A stretch of DNA of 64,000 bases from Pseudooceanicola endophyticus (GTDB taxonomy: Bacteria > Pseudomonadota > Alphaproteobacteria > Rhodobacterales > Rhodobacteraceae). Below the pieces are notes generated by a model. That model saw nothing but the letters and a program-made list of their open reading frames with translations, did no database searches and was not told the DNA's origin. The stretch spans positions 637,813 through 701,812 of the forward strand of contig NZ_JAHIAB010000001.1 of NCBI RefSeq assembly GCF_018760365.1, read 5' to 3'. Shown piece by piece: positions 27,154-35,894 of this stretch (position 1 is its first letter; each line of letters opens with the position of its first letter). Both the position numbers and the translations under genes were made by a program.

Positions 27154-28067
27154 ATCCGCCGCAGCACCTCTTCCAGCACCGTCTGGGCGGCGCGCGGCAG
27201 CTGCTTGCCCCGGTTGGTGATCACGAAATAGGGCGAGACGGTGAACCGGCTGGCGACGTTCAGCGTCACCAGCCGGGCGCCCAGCTCGGGGCCGGTCAGG
27301 ATCTCGGCCACCTCGCTGGACTGCGGCGCGATCACCTCGGCGCTGGCCAGCAGCGCCAGCACCACCAGCAGCGAGGAGGAGTTGTAGATGTTGCGCGGCA
27401 CCTCCACCCCCTCGGCGACAAAGCCGTCCTCGACCGCGCGCCGGATCGGAGAGCCGCGCTCCTGCACCACCCAGGGGTAGTGGCGCAGCGCCTCCAGCGG
27501 CACCTCGGCACGGCCCGCCAGCGGATGGCTGTCGCGCACCAGAAGCGAGACATCCTCGGAGCGGGCGGGATAAAGATGCAGGTCGCGCCGGTCATGTTCG
27601 GGCGGCAGGCGCGCGACGATGAAGTCGAAGCGCCCCTCCTGGAGCCCGCGCACCAGCTGCACCGAGGGGCTGACCTCGATCGTGGCCTCGATGCGGGGTG
27701 ATTGCTCCTTCACGTATTGCAGCGCCGGCATCAGGAATCCCATTGCCGGGCCCGTCACCGCGCCCACCCGGACCTCGCCCATCTGGCCGCTGTTGAGGCT
27801 TTCGACCTCGGATTGCAGGCTCTCCATTTCCCAAAGGATAACACGGACATGGCGCAGGAAGGCCTCTCCCAGCGGGGTCGGTTCCATCCAGCGGGGATGC
27901 CGGATGAACAGCGGCGCGCCGGTCTCCTGCTCGATGTCGGCCAGCATCCGGCTGGCGGCGGGCTGCGACATCGCAAGTGCCTCGGCCGCAAGCTGCAATT
28001 TCTGCCGGCGTGCGATCTCTGCCACCAGGCGCAGATGCGTCGGCTTCAGGCGGCGAAACAGGTCCAT
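27150..28067 (-). CDS. gbpR: LysR-family regulator of the sugar-binding operon (GbpR-like)
   Basis: A 305-residue LysR-type regulator. The N-terminal winged helix-turn-helix is [20 protein letters not shown] followed by [20 protein letters not shown], and the co-inducer domain follows from about residue 90. The opening [19 protein letters not shown] and the location directly divergent from a ChvE-GguAB importer match GbpR, the galactose/arabinose-responsive regulator known from Azospirillum and Agrobacterium. It probably activates chvE and the catabolic operon when L-arabinose or D-galactose is present (inference). Its tail overlaps glpK by 4 bp in convergent orientation. Confidence 0.88.
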   Translation of the reverse strand: MDLFRRLKPTHLRLVAEIARRQKLQLAAEALAMSQPAASRMLADIEQETGAPLFIRHPRWMEPTPLGEAFLRHVRVILWEMESLQSEVESLNSGQMGEVRVGAVTGPAMGFLMPALQYVKEQSPRIEATIEVSPSVQLVRGLQEGRFDFIVARLPPEHDRRDLHLYPARSEDVSLLVRDSHPLAGRAEVPLEALRHYPWVVQERGSPIRRAVEDGFVAEGVEVPRNIYNSSSLLVVLALLASAEVIAPQSSEVAEILTGPELGARLVTLNVASRFTVSPYFVITNRGKQLPRAAQTVLEEVLRRI

Positions 28068-28151
28068 GGCTCCTCCCTCATACCAGTTTCGGTATATATT
28101 TCACCGTAAATAGCATTTTACAGATATGGAAGCGCGGTTTACCCACACTGT

Positions 28152-28169
28152 TGGTTGAGGAGACAACCA
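28152..28169. promoter_or_regulatory. Dyad in the chvE leader
   Basis: Inverted repeat TGGTTG-AGGAGA-CAACCA located 54 bp before the chvE start. It could be a LysR-type regulator half-site pair or an RNA hairpin whose loop shows AGGAGA. No start codon sits at a useful distance from that loop, so it is unlikely to be a ribosome-binding site. Confidence 0.35.
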
Positions 28170-28222
28170 GGGAAACGCCCGTACGGCAAAGGAGAGCTGT
28201 CCGGGTTTCAGTGGAGGAGATC

Positions 28223-29281
28223 ATGATCTTCAAGAAATTCGCGGCCCTTGCGGCCGCCTCTCTCATGCTGGCCGCAGGGTCCGCTCAGGCCGATGGTCTC
28301 GTGGGCATCGCGATGCCGACCAAATCCTCGGCGCGCTGGATCTCGGACGGGGATTCCATGGTGAAGCAGCTGAAGGCTGCGGGCTACGACACCATCCTGC
28401 AATATGCCGAGGACGACATTCCGAACCAGGTCGCCCAGATCGAGAACATGATCACCCGCGGCGTCAACGTGCTGGTGATTGCCGCCATCGACGGCACCAC
28501 CCTGTCGAACGCGCTGGAGAATGCCCATTACGCGGACATCCCCGTGATCGCCTATGACCGGCTGATCCGCGACAGCGACTATGTCAGCTATTACGCCACC
28601 TTCGACAACTTCAAGGTCGGAGTCGAACAGGCGACCTCTCTGGTGGACGGGCTGAAGGAACGCTTCCCCGATGCCAAGCCCTGGAACGTCGAACTGTTCG
28701 GCGGCAGCCCGGACGACAACAACGCCTACTTCTTCTACAACGGCGCCATGTCGGTCCTGCAGCCGCTGATCGACGACGGTTCGATCGACGTGGTGTCCGG
28801 CCAGGAAGGCATGGACAAGGTCGGCACGCTTCGCTGGGACGGCGCCGTCGCCCAGGCCCGCATGGATAACCTGCTGTCGGCCTATTACACCGACAAGCAC
28901 GTCAACGGCGTGCTCTCGCCCTACGACGGGCTGTCGATCGGCATCCTGAGCTCGCTCAAGGGGGTCGGCTACGGCTCGGGCGACACGCCCATGCCCATCG
29001 TCACCGGCCAGGACGCCGAGATCCCCTCGATCAAGTCGATCATCGCGGGCGAACAGTACTCCACCGTGTTCAAGGACACCCGGGAGCTGGCCGGCGTTGC
29101 CGTCAACATGGTGAACGCGCTGATGCAGGGCAAGGAGCCCGAGATCAACGACACCACCACCTACGACAACGGCAAGAAGGTCGTTCCGGCCTACCTGCTG
29201 GAGCCCAAGCTGGTCGACAAGTCGAACTGGAAGGAACTGGTTGTCGACAGCGGCTACCACGACGCGTCGAACTTCCAGTGA
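28223..29281 (+). CDS. chvE: Periplasmic multi-sugar-binding protein ChvE
   Basis: 352 residues from the ATG at 28223, preceded by GGAGGAGATC; the open frame upstream is non-coding leader. It has a signal peptide of about 23 residues ending SAQA, then mature [20 protein letters not shown] typical of the ChvE/MglB-like periplasmic binding fold, with [18 protein letters not shown] and [10 protein letters not shown] in the hinge region. ChvE binds arabinose, galactose, glucose and related aldoses and delivers them to GguAB; in Agrobacterium it is also a chemotaxis and virulence sensor. The downstream enzymes point to arabinose and galactose as its substrates. Confidence 0.93.
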   Translation: MIFKKFAALAAASLMLAAGSAQADGLVGIAMPTKSSARWISDGDSMVKQLKAAGYDTILQYAEDDIPNQVAQIENMITRGVNVLVIAAIDGTTLSNALENAHYADIPVIAYDRLIRDSDYVSYYATFDNFKVGVEQATSLVDGLKERFPDAKPWNVELFGGSPDDNNAYFFYNGAMSVLQPLIDDGSIDVVSGQEGMDKVGTLRWDGAVAQARMDNLLSAYYTDKHVNGVLSPYDGLSIGILSSLKGVGYGSGDTPMPIVTGQDAEIPSIKSIIAGEQYSTVFKDTRELAGVAVNMVNALMQGKEPEINDTTTYDNGKKVVPAYLLEPKLVDKSNWKELVVDSGYHDASNFQ

Positions 29282-29320
29282 CGCCGCGCGCCGGGTGACC
29301 GGCCCGCGATGCGTCGCCCC

Positions 29321-29353
29321 GGGCCTGCCCGCGCCCCTTACGGGGGCAGGCCC
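29321..29353 (+). other. Intercistronic stem-loop between chvE and gguA
   Basis: Perfect 10-bp stem GGGCCTGCCC / GGGCAGGCCC with a 13-nt loop, no T-tract. Such hairpins after binding-protein genes commonly stabilise the upstream mRNA and reduce read-through, giving more binding protein than ATPase. Confidence 0.75.
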
Positions 29354-29385
29354 ACCCCATCCTCCTGATTTCGAGAGGCAAAGCC

Positions 29386-30915
29386 ATGACTTCTTTGCTT
29401 GAAATGCGCTCCATCACCAAGGAATTCCCCGGGGTGAAGGCGCTCGACAACGTCAACCTGACGGTGGCCGAGGGCGAGATCCACGCGATCTGCGGCGAGA
29501 ACGGCGCCGGGAAATCGACGCTGATGAAGGTGCTTTCCGGCGTCTACCCCGCCGGGACCTACGACGGCGAGATCCATTACGACGGCAAGCTGGCGCAGTT
29601 CGCCGGCATCAACGACAGCGAAGAGCTGGGCATCATCATCATCCACCAGGAACTTGCCCTGGTGCCGCTGCTGTCGATCGCCGAGAACATCTTCCTGGGC
29701 AACGAACGCGCCAGCCGCGGCGTCCTCGACTGGCGCGAGACCTTCCAGCGCACCGAGGGGCTGCTGAAGAAGGTCGGGCTGAAGGAAAGCCCCGGCACGC
29801 TGATCGACAGCCTGGGCGTCGGCAAGCAGCAGATGGTCGAGATCGCGAAGGCCCTGTCCAAGGACGTGCGGCTGCTGATCCTCGACGAACCCACCGCCGC
29901 GCTTTCGGAACACGACAGCCAGGCGCTGCTGGACCTGATGCTGGAGCTGAAGGCCCAGGGCGTCACCCAGATCATCATTTCCCACAAGCTCAACGAGGTG
30001 AAGCGCGTCGCCGACAGCGTGACGGTGATCCGCGACGGCTCGACCGTCAGCACCATGTCGGTGCACACCGACGAGATCACCGAGGACCGCATCGTGCGCG
30101 ACATGGTGGGCCGCTCCATGTCGGACCGCTATCCGCCCCGCGTGCCCACCCCCGGCGCCCTGCTGATGGAGGTCGAGGGCTGGAACGTCTGGCACCCCGA
30201 GCACAAGGGCCGCCAGGTGATCCGCAACGCCAGCTTCAACGTCCGCGCCGGAGAGGTGGTGGGCATCGCCGGCCTGATGGGATCGGGCCGGACCGAGCTG
30301 GCGATGTCGATCTTCGGGCAAAGCTACGGCAAGAACATCTCGGGCACCGTGAAGATGCACGGCCAGCCCGTGGATACCTCCAGCGTGGGCCGCGCCATCG
30401 CCGCCGGGCTGGCCTATGTGACCGAGGACCGCAAGTCGCTTGGCCTGGTGCTGGAGGAAACCATCCAGAAGAACACCACCCTGGCCAACCTGCCCGGCGT
30501 GTCCAAGGCCGGCATCATCAACGAGGCCGAGGAAACCCGCGTCAGCGAGGAATACCGCCGCGCGATGAACATCCGCACCCCCTCGGTGTTCCAGAAGGTG
30601 ATGAACCTTTCGGGCGGCAACCAGCAGAAGGTGGTGCTGTCGAAATGGCTGTTCTCGGGCCCCGAGGTGCTGATCCTCGACGAGCCCACGCGCGGCATCG
30701 ACGTCGGCGCGAAATTCGAAATCTACGGGATCATCAACGACCTCGCGGCCCAGGGAAAGGGCGTGGTCATGATCTCGTCCGAAATGCCCGAGCTTCTGGG
30801 CATGTGCGACCGGATCTACGTCATGAACGAGGGCGCCCTGGTGGGCCAGCTGACCAAGGACGAGGCCAGCCAGGAACGGATCATGTCGATGATCGTGACG
30901 GAAGTCGTGGAATAG
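29386..30915 (+). CDS. gguA: Sugar ABC transporter ATP-binding protein GguA
   Basis: A 509-residue protein with two fused ATPase domains, as usual in the MglA/RbsA/AraG group. The first Walker A is GENGAGKST at 37-45, with Walker [12 protein letters not shown]. The second half has the degenerate P-loop GLMGSGRTE and the signature [16 protein letters not shown] with [14 protein letters not shown]. It energises the GguB permease. It starts with a CGAGAGGCAAAGCC leader, 104 bp after chvE, and precedes gguB by 3 bp. Confidence 0.95.
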   Translation: MTSLLEMRSITKEFPGVKALDNVNLTVAEGEIHAICGENGAGKSTLMKVLSGVYPAGTYDGEIHYDGKLAQFAGINDSEELGIIIIHQELALVPLLSIAENIFLGNERASRGVLDWRETFQRTEGLLKKVGLKESPGTLIDSLGVGKQQMVEIAKALSKDVRLLILDEPTAALSEHDSQALLDLMLELKAQGVTQIIISHKLNEVKRVADSVTVIRDGSTVSTMSVHTDEITEDRIVRDMVGRSMSDRYPPRVPTPGALLMEVEGWNVWHPEHKGRQVIRNASFNVRAGEVVGIAGLMGSGRTELAMSIFGQSYGKNISGTVKMHGQPVDTSSVGRAIAAGLAYVTEDRKSLGLVLEETIQKNTTLANLPGVSKAGIINEAEETRVSEEYRRAMNIRTPSVFQKVMNLSGGNQQKVVLSKWLFSGPEVLILDEPTRGIDVGAKFEIYGIINDLAAQGKGVVMISSEMPELLGMCDRIYVMNEGALVGQLTKDEASQERIMSMIVTEVVE

Positions 30916-30918
30916 GGA

Positions 30919-32124
30919 GTGAGAGACTTGGAACTGGCAGAAAAGAACAATTCCGGCAGCGAAGGCCCCAAGCTTGGCGCTTATCTGGCCGGCCACCTGA
31001 GGGATTACGGCCTGCTGGTCGCCCTGATCGCGATCATGGTCTTCTTCCAGATCGTCACCAACGGCACGCTGCTGAAGCCGGTGAACATCACCAACCTGTT
31101 CCTGCAGAACAGCTACATCATCATCATGGCGCTCGGCATGCTGATCGTCATCGTGGCCGGCCATATCGACCTTTCGGTCGGCTCGGTCATGGGCTTCATC
31201 GGGGCGCTGGCGGCAGTGATGATGGTGAACTGGGGCTGGCCCGTGTGGCTGACCATCCCGGCCTGCCTGGTCGCGGGCATCGCCATCGGGGCCTGGCAGG
31301 GCTACTGGGTCGCCTACTGGAAGATCCCCGCCTTCATCGTCACCCTGGCGGGTATGCTGGTGTTCCGCGGCCTGTCGCTGTGGCTGCTGGAAGGCCAGTC
31401 CATCGGCCCCTTCGACCGCAGCTTCCAGGCGCTTTCGACCGGCTTCATCCCCGACCTCTTCGGCATCAACCGTCCCAACGGCACGGCGCTGGCCGCCGGC
31501 GTGATCGCGGTGATGCTGGTGATCTGGATGGGCCTGCGCAAGCGCGCCGCCAACCGCAAGTACGGCATGGATGACGAACCCGCGATGTTCTTCGCCGTGC
31601 GCACCCTCGTGATCTGCGGCGCCCTGTTCTACGTCATGTACAAGCTGGCGGGCTTCCGCGGCCTGCCCAACGTGATGATCTCGATGACCATCCTGACGGT
31701 GATCTACGCCTTCATCACGGAAAACACCGTGCTGGGCCGCCGGATCTACGCCCTGGGTGGCAACGAGAAGGCCGCAAAGCTCTCTGGCATCAAGACCGAG
31801 AAGCTGACCTTCCTGGCCTTCATCAACATGGGCCTGCTGGCCGCCCTTGCCGGGCTGATCTTCGCCGCCCGCCTGAACACTGCGACCCCCAAGGCCGGCT
31901 TCGGCTTCGAGCTGGACGTGATCGCGGCGGTCTTCATCGGCGGTGCGTCGATGTCGGGCGGCTCGGGCAAGATCATGGGCGCGGTCATCGGCGCCTTCAT
32001 CATGGGCGTGCTCAACAACGGCATGTCGATCATGGGGATCGGCATCGACTACCAGCAGGTCATCAAGGGCCTGGTGCTGCTCGCCGCCGTGTTCTTCGAC
32101 GTCTACCAGAAGAACAAGGGCTGA
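30919..32124 (+). CDS. gguB: Sugar ABC transporter permease GguB
   Basis: A 401-residue membrane protein of the RbsC/MglC/AraH type with about ten hydrophobic spans. The sequence IIIMALGMLIVIVAGHIDLS followed by VGSVMGF is the diagnostic permease motif, and GGASMSGGSGKIMGAVIGA the C-terminal one. The start is a GTG at 30919, 3 bp after gguA; a TTG three codons on is possible. It would form a homodimeric channel for aldoses delivered by ChvE. The 400-residue length is typical of GguB/MmsB rather than the shorter RbsC. Confidence 0.94.
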   Translation: MRDLELAEKNNSGSEGPKLGAYLAGHLRDYGLLVALIAIMVFFQIVTNGTLLKPVNITNLFLQNSYIIIMALGMLIVIVAGHIDLSVGSVMGFIGALAAVMMVNWGWPVWLTIPACLVAGIAIGAWQGYWVAYWKIPAFIVTLAGMLVFRGLSLWLLEGQSIGPFDRSFQALSTGFIPDLFGINRPNGTALAAGVIAVMLVIWMGLRKRAANRKYGMDDEPAMFFAVRTLVICGALFYVMYKLAGFRGLPNVMISMTILTVIYAFITENTVLGRRIYALGGNEKAAKLSGIKTEKLTFLAFINMGLLAALAGLIFAARLNTATPKAGFGFELDVIAAVFIGGASMSGGSGKIMGAVIGAFIMGVLNNGMSIMGIGIDYQQVIKGLVLLAAVFFDVYQKNKG

Positions 32125-32165
32125 GGGTTCCTCCCGGCGGGCCTCCCTCCCCCGCCACCACCGGA

Positions 32166-32192
32166 CCGGGCGGCGGCCTGACCGCCGTCCGG
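32166..32192 (+). other. Stem-loop between transport and catabolic genes
   Basis: CCGGGCGGCGG pairs with CCGCCGTCCGG through 11 pairs (one G-T) around a CCTGA loop. It has no T-tract, so it is more likely an mRNA-stability or partial attenuation element than a full terminator. Confidence 0.6.
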
Positions 32193-32265
32193 AACCCCGG
32201 CGCGACCGCGCGCCCCATCTGCCCCGGCGCCGCGCGCCTCTCGTCTCAGGACAAGGTTCAAGGAA

Positions 32266-34011
32266 ATGACGTTCAAACCCGCTGAATGGCCCCGCAAGCT
32301 GCGCTCCCAGGAGTGGTACGGAGGCAACTCCCGCGACACGATCTACCACCGTGGCTGGCTGAAGAACCAGGGTTACCCGCATGACCTCTTCGACGGGCGC
32401 CCGATCATCGGGATCATGAATACCTGGTCCGACCTGACCCCCTGCAACGGCCACCTGCGCGAGCTGGCCGAGAAGGTTAAGGCCGGCATCTGGGAGGCCG
32501 GCGGCTTCCCGGTCGAGGTGCCGGTGTTCTCGGCCTCGGAAAACACCTTCCGGCCCACGGCGATGATGTTCCGCAACCTCGCCGCACTGTCGATCGAGGA
32601 ACAGATGCGCGGCCAGCCGATCGACGGCTGCGTGCTGATGGTGGGTTGCGACAAGACCACGCCTTCGCTGCTGATGGCGGCGGCCTCCTGCGACCTGCCC
32701 TCCATCGTGGTGACCGGCGGGCCGATGCTGAACGGCTATTTCCGCGGCGAGCGTGTGGGATCGGGCACCCACCTGTGGAAATTCTCCGAGGACGTGAAGG
32801 CCGGCAAGATGACCCAGGAGGAATTCCTGGAGGCCGAACAGTCCATGTCGCGCTCCACCGGGACCTGCAACACCATGGGCACCGCCTCCACCATGGCCTC
32901 CATGGCCGAGGCGCTCGGCATGGCGCTGTCGGGCAATGCCGCGATCCCCGCGGTGGATTCCCGGCGCCGCGTCATGGCGCAGATGTCGGGCCGGCGCATC
33001 GTGCAGATGGTCAAGGACGACCTGAAGCCCTCGGACATCATGACCAAGCAGGCCTTCGAAAACGCCATCCGCACCAATGGCGCCATCGGCGGATCGACCA
33101 ATGCGGTCATTCACCTGCTGGCCATTGCCGGGCGTCTCGACGGCGTGGATCTGACCCTGGACGACTGGGACCGCTGCGGGCGCGACGTGGCGACCATCGT
33201 GAACCTGATGCCCTCGGGCAAGTACCTGATGGAAGAGTTCTTCTATGCCGGCGGCCTGCCGGTGGTGCTGAAACGGCTGGGGGAATCCGGCCTGCTGCAC
33301 AAGGACGCTCTGACGGTTTCGGGCGACACGATCTGGGACGAGGTCAAGGACGTCGTGAACTGGAACGAGGACGTCATCCTGCCGGCCGAGCGTCCGCTGC
33401 GCGACCATGGCGGCATCGCCGTGCTGAAGGGCAACCTGGCGCCGAACGGCGCGGTGCTGAAACCCTCGGCCGCCTCGCCGCACCTGATGCAGCACCGGGG
33501 CCGCGCCGTCGTCTTCGAGGATATCGACGACTACAAGGCCAAGATCGAGGACCCGGACCTCGACATCGACGAAACCTGCGTGATGGTGCTGAAGAACTGC
33601 GGGCCGAAGGGCTATCCCGGCATGTCCGAGGTCGGCAACATGGGCCTGCCGCCGAAGGTGCTGCAGAAGGGCATCACCGACATGGTGCGGATCTCGGATG
33701 CGCGGATGTCGGGCACGGCCTATGGCACCGTGGTGCTGCACACCTCGCCCGAGGCCGCCGCCGGGGGGCCGCTGGCGGTGGTGAAGAACGGCGACATGAT
33801 CGAGCTGGACGTGGAGAACCGCCGCATCCACCTGGATATCCCGGATGCGGAACTGGCCGCGCGCCTCGCCGCCTGGGCCCCCACCCATGAAATCCCGCCC
33901 TCGGGCTATGCCTGGCTGCACCAGCAGCATGTGCAGGGCGCCGATACCGGGGCGGATCTGGACTTTCTCAAAGGGTGCCGGGGCTCCCCGGTCGGAAAGG
34001 ACGCGCATTGA
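32266..34011 (+). CDS. L-arabinonate/D-galactonate dehydratase (IlvD/Edd family)
   Basis: A 581-residue [Fe-S] dehydratase. The cluster ligand cysteines are at 60 (SDLTPCNGH), 128 (MVGCDKTTP) and 201 (TGTCNTMG), with Lys130 as the candidate carbamylated lysine. They match, with a one-residue offset, the positions described for rhizobial L-arabinonate dehydratase, which is a closer fit than IlvD or Edd. It converts sugar acids to 2-keto-3-deoxy acids, here L-arabinonate and perhaps D-galactonate or D-fuconate. Its stop overlaps the start of the dehydrogenase gene (TGATG). Confidence 0.9.
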   Translation: MTFKPAEWPRKLRSQEWYGGNSRDTIYHRGWLKNQGYPHDLFDGRPIIGIMNTWSDLTPCNGHLRELAEKVKAGIWEAGGFPVEVPVFSASENTFRPTAMMFRNLAALSIEEQMRGQPIDGCVLMVGCDKTTPSLLMAAASCDLPSIVVTGGPMLNGYFRGERVGSGTHLWKFSEDVKAGKMTQEEFLEAEQSMSRSTGTCNTMGTASTMASMAEALGMALSGNAAIPAVDSRRRVMAQMSGRRIVQMVKDDLKPSDIMTKQAFENAIRTNGAIGGSTNAVIHLLAIAGRLDGVDLTLDDWDRCGRDVATIVNLMPSGKYLMEEFFYAGGLPVVLKRLGESGLLHKDALTVSGDTIWDEVKDVVNWNEDVILPAERPLRDHGGIAVLKGNLAPNGAVLKPSAASPHLMQHRGRAVVFEDIDDYKAKIEDPDLDIDETCVMVLKNCGPKGYPGMSEVGNMGLPPKVLQKGITDMVRISDARMSGTAYGTVVLHTSPEAAAGGPLAVVKNGDMIELDVENRRIHLDIPDAELAARLAAWAPTHEIPPSGYAWLHQQHVQGADTGADLDFLKGCRGSPVGKDAH

Positions 34012-34934
34012 TGGAGATCGCCCTCATCGGTATCGGCAAGATCGCCCTCGACCAGCATGTCCCGGCGATTGCCGCCTCTCCCGACTGGGAGCTTGCCGCC
34101 ACCGTGTCGCGCGCCGGCACGGTGGAGGGCACCCCCGCCTTCACCGACTTCGACGAGCTGCTGGTGACGCGCCCCGACATCCGCGTGATCTCGCTCTGCC
34201 TGCCGCCGGTGCCGCGTTTCGACTATGCGTCGAAGGCGCTGGCCGCCGGGCGCCACGTGATGCTGGAAAAGCCCCCCGGCGCGACGCTGGCGGAATGCCA
34301 TGCCCTGACCGAACTGGCGAAGCAGAACGGCGTGTCGCTTTACGCCACCTGGCATTCGCGCGAGGCCGACAAGGTCGCCGATGCCAAGGCCTGGCTGGCC
34401 TCCCGGGTGCTGAGATCGCTCACCGTCACCTGGAAGGAGGATGTCCGCCGCTGGCATCCCGGCCAGGACTGGATCTTCGAGGCCGGCGGCCTGGGCGTTT
34501 TTGACCCGGGCATCAACGCGCTTTCCATCGTGACCGAGATCCTGCGCGAAGAGATCCATGTACGCGACGCCACGCTGGTCTTCCCCGAGAACCGCCAGGC
34601 CCCGATCGCCGCCGAGGTCGCCTTCCATCATCCCCAGGCGCAGGTGCAGGCGACGCTCGATTTCCGCCAGGAGGGAGAGCAGACCTGGTCCATCGAGGCG
34701 GTGACCGACACCGGCACCCTGCTGCTGACCCATGGCGGCGCGCGGATGTTCATCGACGGCGTCGAACAGGGCGCCTCGCAGGACGGCCTCTCGGGGGAAT
34801 ACCCCAGGCTTTACGCGAAGATGGCGGCGCTGGTGCAGCGCGGCGGCCTCGACATGGACCTGCGGCCGATGACCCACGTCGCCGATGCCTTCCTTCTCGG
34901 GCGGAGAGAGACCACCGCCCCCTTCCATTTCTGA
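34011..34934 (+). CDS. L-arabinose/D-galactose 1-dehydrogenase (Gfo/Idh/MocA family)
   Basis: 307 residues from the ATG at 34011, which overlaps the previous stop and begins MEIALIGIGKIALDQHVPAI with the nucleotide-binding loop GIGKIA. ISLCLPPVPRFDYASKALAAG and the EKPPGAT motif (Lys of the family catalytic EKP) are visible. Length and motifs fit the NAD(P)-dependent aldose 1-dehydrogenases AraA of Azospirillum and Gal of other alphaproteobacteria, which oxidise L-arabinose and D-galactose to the lactones. One enzyme serving both sugars is known for the family; here the operon content supports it. Confidence 0.87.
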   Translation: MEIALIGIGKIALDQHVPAIAASPDWELAATVSRAGTVEGTPAFTDFDELLVTRPDIRVISLCLPPVPRFDYASKALAAGRHVMLEKPPGATLAECHALTELAKQNGVSLYATWHSREADKVADAKAWLASRVLRSLTVTWKEDVRRWHPGQDWIFEAGGLGVFDPGINALSIVTEILREEIHVRDATLVFPENRQAPIAAEVAFHHPQAQVQATLDFRQEGEQTWSIEAVTDTGTLLLTHGGARMFIDGVEQGASQDGLSGEYPRLYAKMAALVQRGGLDMDLRPMTHVADAFLLGRRETTAPFHF

Positions 34935-34964
34935 CTGTCTGCAAAGACCGAAAGGACCGTTGCC

Positions 34965-35882
34965 GTGAAAACCCCTCTGACCGGGATCCTGCCTGTCGCC
35001 CCCACGCCCTTCAACGCCGATGGCACGCTGGATGTGCCGGGGATGCGCAATGTCATCGACTGCCTGATCGACCAGGGCGTCGATGCGATCTGCATCCTGG
35101 CGAACTACTCTGAACAGATGGTGCTGTCGGACGAGGAACGCGCGCTGATGACGCGCGTCAGCCTGGAACATTGCGCGGGCCGGGTGCCCGTGATCGTCAC
35201 CATCAGCCATTTCAGCACCGACATCGTGGTGAAGCGCGCCATCGAGGCCCAGGCCCTCGGCGCCTCCATGGTGATGATGATGCCGCCCTACCACGGCGTC
35301 GGCATGGTTCCCGCCCCGGACACGATCTTTGAACATTTCGCCGCCGCCTCGGACGCGATCAGCATTCCGATCATGATCCAGGACGCGCCGCTGTCGGGCG
35401 TGACCCTGCCGGTGCCGCTGCTGGTGAAGATGGCGCAGGAGATCGAGAACGTCTCCTATTTCAAGATCGAGACGCCCTTTGCCGCCGACAAGCTGGCCGC
35501 GCTGATCGCGGCGGGCGGCGATCACATCGTCGGCCCCTTCGACGGCGAGGAGGCGGTGACGCTGCTGGCCGATCTGGATGCCGGCTGCACCGGCACCATG
35601 ACCTCGGGGATGTTCCCCGAGATGATCCGCCCCATCGTGACCGAATACCTGGCGGGCAACCATGACGCGGCGCTGGCACAGTGGAAGCTGTGCATGCCGC
35701 TGATCAACCACGAGAACCGCCAGTGCGGGCTGCGCGCCTGCAAGACGGTCTATGCCGCCGGCGGCGTGATCGGTTCGGATTACGTGCGCCATCCGCTGAA
35801 ACCGATGTCCCAGCGCACCAAGGACCGCCTGCTGCAACTCGCCGGCGATCTGGACCTGATCGCGCTTCGCTGGGGCAAGTAA
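34965..35882 (+). CDS. L-2-keto-3-deoxyarabonate dehydratase (DapA/NAL family)
   Basis: A 305-residue class I aldolase-fold enzyme with GTG start at 34965 after AAAGGACC. Schiff-base Lys167 lies in SYFKIETP, and the strand VAPTPFNADGTLD is typical. In the arabinose pathway this family member (AraD in Azospirillum) dehydrates 2-keto-3-deoxy-L-arabonate to 2-oxoglutarate semialdehyde. A plain dihydrodipicolinate synthase is unlikely given the neighbours. The next gene encodes the semialdehyde dehydrogenase, completing the route to 2-oxoglutarate. Confidence 0.87.
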   Translation: MKTPLTGILPVAPTPFNADGTLDVPGMRNVIDCLIDQGVDAICILANYSEQMVLSDEERALMTRVSLEHCAGRVPVIVTISHFSTDIVVKRAIEAQALGASMVMMMPPYHGVGMVPAPDTIFEHFAAASDAISIPIMIQDAPLSGVTLPVPLLVKMAQEIENVSYFKIETPFAADKLAALIAAGGDHIVGPFDGEEAVTLLADLDAGCTGTMTSGMFPEMIRPIVTEYLAGNHDAALAQWKLCMPLINHENRQCGLRACKTVYAAGGVIGSDYVRHPLKPMSQRTKDRLLQLAGDLDLIALRWGK

Positions 35883-35894
35883 GGGAGACACCGC

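Noticed and set aside
27977-28222. N-terminal extension of ChvE
   Set aside because: The in-frame upstream codons overlap the divergent gbpR gene and lack homology; the ATG at 28223 has a good ribosome-binding site and starts a proper signal peptide.
29338-34008. Long minus-strand open frame (about 1550 codons) across gguA-gguB-dehydratase
   Set aside because: It covers three clear plus-strand genes and has no domain-like sequence; it is an antisense shadow.
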